DNA of 21,069 bases from Methylococcaceae bacterium (lineage in GTDB: Bacteria > Pseudomonadota > Gammaproteobacteria > Methylococcales > Methylomonadaceae). The notes beneath the pieces are model-generated. The model was not told the DNA's origin. It saw nothing but the letters and a program-made list of their open reading frames with translations, and ran no database searches. The DNA is taken from assembly GCA_030699345.1 (NCBI GenBank), contig JAUYMX010000009.1, positions 1 through 21,069 of the forward strand, in the 5' to 3' direction. Shown in pieces: positions 1 to 6,981 of the stretch. Within the stretch, counting starts at the first letter, position 1. Each line of letters starts with the position of its first letter. A program made the position numbers and the translations under genes.

Positions 1-1015
1 TATTGGGCTTAATCCGAAAGCCAAAATGGCACGCGATTAAAGCAATCATTAAACCAAAAACCGCGCTTTTACCTATGCCGATAAACTCGTTAGCTAAAGG
101 CACCACATCGGGCAATTTAAAGAAAAATTGTTGATAGCTAATATCCAAGGTGTTTTGCGCGGAAAACATGCCGCCGATGAGTGCCGCGGCATCGGTCCAA
201 ATACTGATCAGCGGCATTATCAGCGTTAATGCTGCCACATTCGGTAAAATTATCCGCACGGAATGCGAGATTCCCATGGCCGATAATGCATCCAGCTCTT
301 CCGTCACGCGCATGATGCCGATTTGTGCGGTCATCGCCGAACCGGAACGACCGGCAACCAGGATTGCCGCCAGCAACGGCCCCAGCTCCCGAATAATGCT
401 TAAGCCCAAAATATCGATGATATAAATTTCCGCGCCGAAGATCTTTAACTGTAACGCCGACAAATAGCTCAGCACAATACCAATCAAAAACCCTACCAGC
501 GCGGTAATCCCCAACGCACGCACACCGGCTTCATAAATGGTGATTGAGATCTCCGCCCAAGGAATTTCACTTGGATGCCGCAGTAAATAGGTTATGTCTA
601 AAAATAACTGGCCCAGCAAAAACACTACATCCAACAACTGAATCCAAAAGTCTTTGAGCAACTTTTGCAATACCGGCCATAGCTGAATTTTTGCTGACCG
701 CAGTGGCGGCAAGACTTGTTCCTGCCAACGCTCGAATAGGCGTTGATGTTCAGGACGAAGTTGCAAGCCTTCCGGCAAGCGATTACCCCAGGCTTGCCAA
801 AGCATTAATGCCGCCGCATTATCCAGCACCTCAACATTCTGCATGTCCCAATGCTAAACCGTTTTATCGTTAAGCAATAGGGTAATAATCTGTGTCAATG
901 CAGGTTCCGCAGTCAAACCGCGCAGATTCCATACGCCTGACAGTTGCACAGAACGCTCGCCATCTTGATCAAGCACGGCTAGCGTCGGCGTTATATCAAG
1001 ATTAAGTTCAGTCAT
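1..1015 (-). pseudogene. MlaE-family lipid ABC transporter permease with N-terminal STAS domain, interrupted by an in-frame amber codon; 3' end outside window
   Basis: Reading leftward from the ATG at 1015-1013, the frame encodes a STAS-like N-terminus and then, from about codon 100, an MlaE permease. The diagnostic core is clear: RELGPLLAAILVAGRSGSA followed by a TEELDALSAMGIS segment. Such permeases work with an ATPase and an MCE-domain protein in phospholipid trafficking between the two membranes of Gram-negative cells. The frame is open to position 1 (338 codons) except for a single TAG at 856-854 (codon 54), inside the STAS domain just before the conserved VEVLDNAAALMLW stretch. There is no frameshift. 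The start is supported by GGTGG 4 nt upstream. The gene lies 9 bp downstream of DUF455, so they are probably cotranscribed. It could be a recent pseudogene, a suppressed or read-through stop, internal restart (ATG at 845-843), or a sequencing error. Family call is firm; functional state is unknown. Confidence 0.85.
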
Positions 1016-1024
1016 AAATCCACC

Positions 1025-1822
1025 CTATGGCGCGGCCAGCCAATCCAGCTCGACATCTGAAAAACCGGCACGTTTACGTAGCTCTCTATTAAACGGACCT
1101 TTAGGTTTACCGGCAATATAGTATTGCGTGATCAGCGCTTGATAAGTGCTGTCTGGCTCCATTCGGCGTTGCTCACAGACAACACTAAACCACTTCGACC
1201 CCAGCGCCACATGACCAATTTCGTCAGTCAAAATCCGTGTTAACAACGTCACGCTGGCTTGATCGCCCAACTTGGCAAATTTTTCGATAATCGCAGGCGT
1301 CACATCCAAACCGCGTGCCTCCATGCAGCGCGGCACCATCGCCAGCCTGGCCAATAAATCATCAGAGGTATCTTTGGCGTGATCCCATAAACCGCCATGC
1401 GCAGGCAAATCGCCGTACTGAATGTTTAAGCCCTGCAAATGAGTTCTGATTAACTCGAAATGCTGTGCTTCCTCATCGGCGACTTGCAGCCAGTCCATAT
1501 AGAATTGCTCGGGCATACCACGAAACCTGTACAGCATGTCCCAGGCTAGATAAATCGCCATAAATTCAACATGCGCAATTGCATGAAAAAACGCCGCCAC
1601 GCCTTGAGGGTTAGTCAATTTGCGATTAGGCATATTGCGCGGCGCCAGCAACTCAGGAGTATCAGGAAAACTCACCTGCTCGATCGGCAAGGGCGGGCAA
1701 GACGGGCTAAGCTTTAGCTCGCCGTTATGTAATAATTGCCAAGCCTGGTGCGTTAGCGCCAGCTTTTCATCAATATTTGTGCGATGTAAACACGCAGCGG
1801 CAAAATCAAATACGTTATTCAT
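1025..1822 (-). CDS. DUF455 family ferritin-like protein
   Basis: The 265-residue protein matches the DUF455 family in length and layout. It shows the helical ferritin-like pattern of acidic and histidine residues expected for a di-metal site: E86 in AIAHVEFMAIY, E117/E118 and H121 in DEEAQHFE, E169 in CMEARGLD, and E201/H204 in DEIGHVALG. The family is related to the tRNA-hydroxylase MiaE fold, but its reaction is not established, so no substrate is assigned. No signal peptide is visible and it should be cytoplasmic. The start codon lies 18 bp from that of the divergent VanZ gene, and AAAGG sits very close (2 nt) before the ATG. The MlaE-type permease follows 9 bp downstream, suggesting a two-gene transcript or longer. 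The family assignment is confident; the function is unknown. Confidence 0.9.
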   Translation of the reverse strand: MNNVFDFAAACLHRTNIDEKLALTHQAWQLLHNGELKLSPSCPPLPIEQVSFPDTPELLAPRNMPNRKLTNPQGVAAFFHAIAHVEFMAIYLAWDMLYRFRGMPEQFYMDWLQVADEEAQHFELIRTHLQGLNIQYGDLPAHGGLWDHAKDTSDDLLARLAMVPRCMEARGLDVTPAIIEKFAKLGDQASVTLLTRILTDEIGHVALGSKWFSVVCEQRRMEPDSTYQALITQYYIAGKPKGPFNRELRKRAGFSDVELDWLAAP

Positions 1823-1840
1823 TACCTTTACACAAACCCC

Positions 1841-2221
1841 ATGACTAAATATTTCGACCTAAGTGCATTACTGCTTTATTGCCTGTTTATTTATTGGTTG
1901 TCCGACCAACAATCCCTGCCCTCACCCACTTGGTGGGGCCTAGAGTTCCAAGACAAAATCAACCACGCAGGCGCTTATTTTATTATGGCAACATTCGCCT
2001 GGCGCAGTTTCAGGCATATCGGCACTTCGTCCATTGTACTGGCTTTAATCAGCATTCTGTTTTGTAGTTTATACGGGGCGTCAGACGAATGGCATCAATC
2101 CTTTGTCGAAGGTCGATCTTCAGATGTGATGGATTGGCTGGCGGATACTAGCGGCGCGGTGATGGCGATGGTGTGCTTATATTTTTTTCAGCGGCGAAAT
2201 ATATTTGTGCCCGGTATTTAA
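1841..2221 (+). CDS. VanZ-family small integral membrane protein
   Basis: A 126-residue protein with about four hydrophobic segments (roughly residues 5-20, 45-58, 64-80 and 101-118). It carries the VanZ-like signatures DKINHAGAYFIM and GASDEWHQSFVEGRSSDVMDWLADTSGA. VanZ is the teicoplanin-resistance accessory protein that names the family, but these short proteobacterial members are widespread, have no proven role and are not evidence of antibiotic resistance. The gene diverges from DUF455 with an 18-bp gap, so its promoter must overlap the 5' end of that gene. No convincing ribosome binding site precedes the ATG. The start is chosen because it matches the usual N-terminus of the family. It ends just before a decayed EAL fragment on the same strand. 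Confidence 0.88.
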   Translation: MTKYFDLSALLLYCLFIYWLSDQQSLPSPTWWGLEFQDKINHAGAYFIMATFAWRSFRHIGTSSIVLALISILFCSLYGASDEWHQSFVEGRSSDVMDWLADTSGAVMAMVCLYFFQRRNIFVPGI

Positions 2222-2320
2222 AAGTGACTTTTGTTCAACATTGCCATGCCGTAGTGATTTAGCTCGAATAGTAATGGTTACGGCTGGTAACTTGGGAAAC
2301 ACCCGCCCCACAATCAACTC

Positions 2321-2516
2321 AAGATTGATCAGTCTTTTGTAAGCGATCCAGAGACCAATAGCAGTGGCAAAAAGTCTCGACTTAGATGGAATTGCTCCAG
2401 AAGTAGAAGCAACAGAACAGCAACAACGCTTGTTTGACAAAGGCTGCACCCAATTTCAGGACTATCTATTCGGCAAGCCTAAGCAAATTGAACATTTAGA
2501 AAATGAATTATTTGGA
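2321..2516 (+). pseudogene. Degraded 3' fragment of an EAL-domain (cyclic-di-GMP phosphodiesterase) gene
   Basis: Two adjacent frames together spell the C-terminal part of an EAL domain. Frame one, from 2321, reads KIDQSFVSD, the conserved strand before the catalytic Asp region. After a frameshift near 2348, the other frame reads IAVAKSLDLDGIAPEVEATE and then GCTQFQDYLFGKP, corresponding to the usual ALAHSLGLxVIAEGVETxEQ and GCDxxQGYLFGKP. The glycine and glutamate of AEGVET are altered (APEVEA), so the fragment is non-functional even apart from the frameshift. The N-terminal two thirds of the domain, including the EAL motif, are absent; upstream sequence back to 2222 shows only stop-rich frames. 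The 3' end overlaps the convergent peroxidase gene. This is a relic of a signalling gene deleted here. Confidence 0.75.
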
Positions 2517-3047
2517 GTTCAACAACGACCGAATTTTAGAGTCCAATTGTTCTGGCGTGGTTTCACTGGGAAAGGCCGAAATAGTTGCACCGTCTGTGCT
2601 TATTAAATATTTAAAAAAATTCCACTCCGGTGCCTGACCGGTAGCTTGAGTCAGTTTTTTAAAAAAGCCGTTTGCAGTTGCGCCTTTTACAGCACTTTTT
2701 TCTAACATCGGAAAAGTGACCCCGTAATTAATAAAACAGACCTTGGCGGTTTTTTCTGAATTGTCGAATTCCTGATTAAAGTCATTGGAAGGGAAGCCTA
2801 CAATCACTAAACCTTGGTCTTTATATTTTTGGTACAACGCTTCCAGGCCTGCAAATTGCGGAGTGTAGCCACAATTACTTGCTGTGTTGACAGCCAACAC
2901 AACCTTGCCTTGAAAAGACTGACAAAAATCAAGCTGTTCGGTTGATCTTAATTTCGTCATTTTGAAATTCAAAATTTCAGGGCAAGATTCCGCGCCCACG
3001 CTTGCCGCTGAAAATAACAACGCAGCCATTAAAACTAGCATTTTCAT
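2508..3047 (-). CDS. Exported glutathione-peroxidase-family thiol peroxidase
   Basis: A 179-residue protein with a signal peptide (MKMLVLMAALLFSAASVGA) followed by a glutathione peroxidase fold. The peroxidatic cysteine is C59 in VNTASNCGYTPQF, and the Trp-Asn pair is W142/N143 in EWNFFKYLI. The family reduces hydroperoxides using glutathione or, in many bacteria, thioredoxin; with a signal peptide this member should act in the periplasm. The loop that usually reads FPxNQF reads FPSNDF here, so the tetrad glutamine is replaced by D89, a variant I recall from related proteobacterial proteins. The start at 3047 is chosen over an upstream in-frame ATG at 3080 because AAAGG lies 7 nt before it and because the signal peptide then begins properly. 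It stands alone, about 120 bp downstream of the SDR gene on the same strand. Confidence 0.88.
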   Translation of the reverse strand: MKMLVLMAALLFSAASVGAESCPEILNFKMTKLRSTEQLDFCQSFQGKVVLAVNTASNCGYTPQFAGLEALYQKYKDQGLVIVGFPSNDFNQEFDNSEKTAKVCFINYGVTFPMLEKSAVKGATANGFFKKLTQATGQAPEWNFFKYLISTDGATISAFPSETTPEQLDSKIRSLLNSK

Positions 3048-3171
3048 GATCGTACCTTTTAAGTAATTGGATAAGCACAAGATGTTCCCCTACCAGCTTT
3101 AAACAATGAATTACGGTATTGTTTCAAAATAAGCCTACTGGGAATTTACCAGAAAATCATTACTTGCCAAG

Positions 3172-3852
3172 TTAAGTTCTAATGGCGGAAACACCGCCGT
3201 CGACATGCATGATTTGACCGCTAATCCAACTGGCTTTATCCGATAACAAAAACATTGCCATCTGGGCAATATCCTCGGCTGCTCCTATGCGTCTGAGTGG
3301 ATGGCGAGCCGCCGCCGCTTGTTTTTTGGTGTCATCACTCAACAGCCTTTCAGCTAATGGCGTGTCTGTGAGCGACGGCGCGATGGCATTTACTCTAATT
3401 TTGGGCGCCCACTCGGCTGCCAAGGCACGAGTCAAGCCTTCCACTGCACCTTTAGCCGCAGCCACCGTGGCATGGTAAGGAAAACCGGTTTGCACCGCGA
3501 CAGTGCTAAACAGCACGACGGAAGCAACATCTGACGCCTGCAGGTTACGTTGATAGTGCTGCAAACAACGCACCGCGCCCAACAGATTGATTTCAAAATC
3601 CTGCCGAAACTCATTGGCTTTGATACCGGCAAACGGTTTCAAATTGATACTGCCAGGGCAATAAACCAGACCGGACAAAGGTTCGTCAATTATCGGCAGA
3701 GGATCGGTTAAGACATCACAGCTAAAGTGCAACGAACCGGTTTTTTCCGGCGAAGTTCGACTAATCGAATACACCTGGAATTGCGCTTCTGCCAGGTGGG
3801 CAATAGTCGCGCCGATACCTCTGCTTGCCCCCACAACTAGAATTGTACGCAT
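3172..3852 (-). CDS. SDR-family oxidoreductase with atypical active site
   Basis: A 226-residue classical-type short-chain dehydrogenase. The nucleotide-binding glycine motif GASRGIG is at 8-14, CPGS (65-68) replaces NNAG, N89 sits in EINLLG, S116 is the catalytic serine position, and the C-terminal VDGG precedes the end. The region that should hold YxxxK reads ATVAAAKGAVEGL: K134 is present but V130 occupies the tyrosine position; Y126 is four residues too early. I recall SDRs with AAAKGAVEGL associated with CFA/DUF1365 loci, so this may be a subfamily trait. It diverges from the desaturase operon across 167 bp and may share its regulation. GAGG lies 8 nt before the ATG. Substrate unknown; a fatty-acyl or lipid role is suggested only by its neighbours. 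Confidence 0.88.
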   Translation of the reverse strand: MRTILVVGASRGIGATIAHLAEAQFQVYSISRTSPEKTGSLHFSCDVLTDPLPIIDEPLSGLVYCPGSINLKPFAGIKANEFRQDFEINLLGAVRCLQHYQRNLQASDVASVVLFSTVAVQTGFPYHATVAAAKGAVEGLTRALAAEWAPKIRVNAIAPSLTDTPLAERLLSDDTKKQAAAARHPLRRIGAAEDIAQMAMFLLSDKASWISGQIMHVDGGVSAIRT

Positions 3853-4019
3853 TTATTTGTCCTCAAAAGTAGTCACGGTAGTTCTTGCCCAAATTAATCT
3901 GCGCGATATATCTATAAATAATGATGTAGCGGTTAACTCAGTCACTTCGAACGTGAGTTTTCCTGAAAACTTATTAAAAGCAATTTTCTATACAACAAAA
4001 TCGCAACATGGAGCCGTAG
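3853..4019. promoter_or_regulatory. Divergent control region between SDR gene and lipid-modification operon
   Basis: This 167-bp gap must hold the promoters of the minus-strand SDR gene and of the plus-strand desaturase operon. An AT-rich stretch with TATAAAT lies at 3913-3919. A weak sigma-70-like pair, TTGCCC (3885-3890) and TATATC (3907-3912) with a 16-bp spacer, faces the desaturase. Between 3935 and 3959 there is an interrupted dyad, AACTCA-N13-TGAGTT, enclosing TCAC-N7-GTGA. It could be an operator, but the arms are short and chance is possible. The desaturase ribosome binding site GGAG is at 4010-4013. Boxes were picked by eye. Confidence 0.35.
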
Positions 4020-4958
4020 ATGTTAGTGAAAAAAAAGCTTATCAAGCTGTTTGCCTGGATTGATAACAGCAACATAAGCGAGGACGACAACGTCGGCAAT
4101 GCTATCGACTGGCTCAGAGTCATCCCATTTATATTGATGCATATCACTTGTTTGCTGGTGTTTGTGGTGGGCTGGAGTCCTGTCGCATTGTGGGTAGCTT
4201 TATTTTCTTACCTGCTTAGAATGTTCGCCATCACGGCCTTTTATCATCGTTATTTCTCCCATAAATCGTTTAAAACCAGCCGAACCGGGCAATTCATTTT
4301 TGCTCTACTGGGTGCAACAGCCACGCAACGCGGTCCCATTTGGTGGGCATCTCATCATCGTCGACATCACCTGTATTCAGATCAAGATAAAGACATTCAC
4401 AGCCCCAAACATGGCTTTTTATGGAGTCATATGGGTTGGTTTTTATGCCTGAAAAACTTCACCACACGCGAAAACTGTGTCCGTGACTTACTGAAATACC
4501 CGGAATTACGCTGGCTGGATCGGTTTGATATTATCGTCCCCATTGCCTATGCCTTTTTCATGTTGGGACTGGGCAAATGGCTGGAGTTGTATTTTCCCGA
4601 GTTCGGTACCAATGCCTCGCAAATGTTGATTTGGGGATATTTTGTATCGTCTATCGTGTTGATCCATTGCACGCTGTCAGTTAATTCCTTAGCGCATATC
4701 TTTGGTTCCAAACGTTACCAGACCAATGACGACAGCCGCAACAATGGTTTGCTGGCCTTGCTAACACTGGGAGAAGGCTGGCACAACAACCATCATCATT
4801 ATCCCTTATCGGCCAGGCAGGGTTTTTTCTGGTGGGAAATTGATATTAGTTATTACCTGCTAAAACTCATGTCCTGGTGCGGTTTGATTTGGGATTTGCA
4901 ACCAATTCCCGTTAACAGACTACATTCCAAGCTTGTGCAAAAGGAGTTGAAACAGTGA
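4020..4958 (+). CDS. Membrane fatty-acid desaturase (delta-9 / acyl-CoA desaturase family)
   Basis: A 312-residue integral membrane di-iron desaturase. All three histidine boxes are intact: HRYFSH at 76-81, HHRRHH at 112-117 and HNNHHH at 255-260, plus the extra H226 in VNSLAHIFG. Hydrophobic segments lie around residues 35-72, 93-102, 172-190 and 203-222, giving the usual two pairs of membrane spans with the histidines on the cytoplasmic side. The family introduces a cis double bond into acyl chains using oxygen and an electron donor. Start at ATG 4020 with GGAG 6 nt upstream. It is the first gene of a seven-gene operon and overlaps the next by 4 bp (GTGA). In this setting it may supply or modify the unsaturated chain used by the downstream CFA-like enzymes. 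Whether it acts on acyl-CoA or acyl-lipid cannot be told. Confidence 0.93.
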   Translation: MLVKKKLIKLFAWIDNSNISEDDNVGNAIDWLRVIPFILMHITCLLVFVVGWSPVALWVALFSYLLRMFAITAFYHRYFSHKSFKTSRTGQFIFALLGATATQRGPIWWASHHRRHHLYSDQDKDIHSPKHGFLWSHMGWFLCLKNFTTRENCVRDLLKYPELRWLDRFDIIVPIAYAFFMLGLGKWLELYFPEFGTNASQMLIWGYFVSSIVLIHCTLSVNSLAHIFGSKRYQTNDDSRNNGLLALLTLGEGWHNNHHHYPLSARQGFFWWEIDISYYLLKLMSWCGLIWDLQPIPVNRLHSKLVQKELKQ

Positions 4959-6196
4959 AGTTGGCAATCATAGGCAGCGGCATATCCGGGCTATACGCGG
5001 CGCATTATTTAAGCCAGCAGCATGAAGTAACGATTTTTGAAGCTAATGCGATGCTGGGTGGACATACCGATACTCATGACATTGTCATTGCTAATCAGAC
5101 TTACCCTGTAGATACCGGATTTATTGTCTTTAACGAACACAATTACCATTACTTCTGCCAATTCTTACGTGATTTGGACGTGGCTTCTCAGTCATCTGAT
5201 ATGAGCTTTAGCGTCACTGATTCGGTAAGCGGACTGGAATACAACGCCACCACGCTGGACAAGCTGTTTTGCCAACGGCGTAATTTATTGCGACCGCGCT
5301 TTTATCGCATGGTGATGGATATTTTACGTTTTTACCGTGAAGCGCCAGCCCTGTTAAATACCACTGACGATAACCTGACTTTGGGAGAATACCTGCACAA
5401 TAACCGTTACAGCAGTGCCTTCATTGATGATCATATTCTACCCATGGGCTGTGCGTTATGGTCCGGCCCATCGGAGACAGTAAAACAATTTCCTGCACGG
5501 TATTTTGTTAGCTTCATGGCCAACCACCAGATGCTAAAAATCAGCGACCGGCCTGAATGGCGCACCATCATCGGCGGCTCCTCAACTTACGTAAAAGCCT
5601 TTCAACAACAATTTAAAGGCGAATTAAAACTGAATTCACCCGTGTTGGCTGTAAGCCGCAATCATTCTGGTGTGCTCGTTAAAACGGCTGATGAAACACA
5701 ACAATTCGACCGGGTCATCTTTGCTTGCCACAGCGATCAGGTCTTAAGTTTACTGACCGATCCCAACCCCAACGAAACTCAAATTCTGGGGGCAATGACC
5801 TATCAGCAAAATGAAGTCGCTCTGCATAGCGATTCGCGTTTGATGCCGCAGCATCCAAAAGCTTGGGCCAGCTGGAATGCATTAAAAACTGACGACCAGC
5901 AATCCCATTGCACCGTTACTTATTACATGAATTTACTGCAAAACCTGGCTGCGCCGGTGCCTTTGCTGGTTACCCTGAACTGCACTGAACAAATCGATCC
6001 TGCAAAAATACTGCAAACCAGAACTTACCATCATCCCGTTTACACCAAAGAAAGTCTGGCAGCGCAAAAGCGTCGCGAGGAAATTAACGGTAAACAATTT
6101 ACTTATTACACCGGCGCTTATTGGGGTTGGGGCTTTCACGAAGATGGCGCTAAAAGCGCGCAAGAAGTGGTTGATTTATTATGGACTGCATCATGA
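4955..6196 (+). CDS. FAD-dependent amine-oxidase-like protein (COG2907 type), lipid-modification operon
   Basis: A 413-residue flavoprotein with an N-terminal Rossmann motif GSGISG (7-12), the acidic end of strand 2 in FEANAMLGGHT (E34), and a typical family C-terminus, YTGAYWGWGFHEDG. It resembles the predicted NAD/FAD-binding proteins that travel with DUF1365 and CFA synthase genes; the reaction is not settled. Suggested roles in such loci are fatty-acyl oxidation, desaturation or reduction, as FAD partners of CFA-like methyltransferases in methyl-branched lipid pathways. It starts with GTG at 4955, overlapping the desaturase stop as GTGA, with AAGGAG 8 nt upstream. The stop overlaps the DUF1365 start (ATGA). 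The C-terminal FAD contacts appear complete and the protein is full length. Confidence 0.88.
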   Translation: MKLAIIGSGISGLYAAHYLSQQHEVTIFEANAMLGGHTDTHDIVIANQTYPVDTGFIVFNEHNYHYFCQFLRDLDVASQSSDMSFSVTDSVSGLEYNATTLDKLFCQRRNLLRPRFYRMVMDILRFYREAPALLNTTDDNLTLGEYLHNNRYSSAFIDDHILPMGCALWSGPSETVKQFPARYFVSFMANHQMLKISDRPEWRTIIGGSSTYVKAFQQQFKGELKLNSPVLAVSRNHSGVLVKTADETQQFDRVIFACHSDQVLSLLTDPNPNETQILGAMTYQQNEVALHSDSRLMPQHPKAWASWNALKTDDQQSHCTVTYYMNLLQNLAAPVPLLVTLNCTEQIDPAKILQTRTYHHPVYTKESLAAQKRREEINGKQFTYYTGAYWGWGFHEDGAKSAQEVVDLLWTAS

Positions 6197-6981
6197 ACCC
6201 ACTGCGTAGCCGGTTGTGCGAAGGCTGGATTCGGCATCGTCGCTATACACCCAAGCATCATGAGTTTCGTTACCCTATTTTTATGACCTGGCTGGATCTG
6301 GATGAATTGTCGCAAGTCGCAGCAATTAGCAGATTCTGGTCGCTGGAGCGATTTAATTTAGTGAGTTTTTTTCGCAAGGATTACCTTGGTAGCTCAAAAG
6401 ATGATCTAGCCAGTGCGGTAAAAAACCGTATTAAAAGCCAAACGGGACATTCTTTTGGCGGCAGAATCTGCCTGTTAACTCATTTACGGTTTCTCGGTAT
6501 TTGCTTTAACCCGGTCAGCTTTTATTTTTGCTATCCGGCCGGTGAAGACCAGCCCCGGTACATCCTGGCTGAAATCAACAATACGCCCTGGAATGAGCGC
6601 TTTTGTTACGTGCTGGATACGCAGACAAGTCCTACTAATAATGGCAAGTGGACATTTGAATTCGACAAGGCTTTTCATGTGTCGCCGTTCATGCCGATGG
6701 CTCTACGCTACCTGTGGAAATTCAGTCTGCAAGATACCAACGTGATCATTCATATGGAACTGCACCAGCAACAGCAGCCCTGCTTTGATGCGACATTGCA
6801 GCTGCAAAGCCATGCCATGACTCAACAAGCCATGCGCAACATTCCCATGCGTTATCCCTTTATGACTTGCCGGGTTGTTCTGCTGATTTACTGGAACGCC
6901 TTGCGCTTATGGCTAAAGGGCATACCTTCATTTGAGCATCCCGCTAAGAAAACACCGTTAAACAATGGAGACTTAAAATGA
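6193..6981 (+). CDS. DUF1365 protein of CFA-type lipid operon
   Basis: The protein begins MNPLRSRLCEGWIRHRRYTP and continues HEFRYPIFMTWLDLDEL, the hallmark N-terminus of DUF1365. A second family segment is RICLLTHLRFLGICFNPVSFYFCY, and the C-terminal part has PFMPMALRYLWKF. It is 262 residues, normal for the family, with no signal peptide. Function is unproven; it almost always lies between a FAD amine-oxidase-like gene and a CFA synthase homologue, as here. The start at 6193 is chosen over the in-frame ATG at 6181 because it gives a 4-bp ATGA overlap with the upstream stop and the normal family N-terminus. The stop overlaps the next start, again as ATGA. Translation is probably coupled. Confidence 0.9.
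   Translation: MNPLRSRLCEGWIRHRRYTPKHHEFRYPIFMTWLDLDELSQVAAISRFWSLERFNLVSFFRKDYLGSSKDDLASAVKNRIKSQTGHSFGGRICLLTHLRFLGICFNPVSFYFCYPAGEDQPRYILAEINNTPWNERFCYVLDTQTSPTNNGKWTFEFDKAFHVSPFMPMALRYLWKFSLQDTNVIIHMELHQQQQPCFDATLQLQSHAMTQQAMRNIPMRYPFMTCRVVLLIYWNALRLWLKGIPSFEHPAKKTPLNNGDLK

Noticed and set aside
150..425. 91-codon plus-strand frame opposite the permease gene
   Set aside because: The minus strand encodes a clear MlaE permease across the same bases; the plus-strand translation has no recognisable features.
1841..2221. Glycopeptide resistance gene
   Set aside because: VanZ-like domains in Gram-negative bacteria are common and unconnected with resistance; no van cluster is present.
3857..4063. 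68-codon plus-strand reading frame ahead of the desaturase
   Set aside because: It lies across the divergent promoter region, overlaps the desaturase start in another frame, and shows no family features; the desaturase start has its own ribosome binding site.
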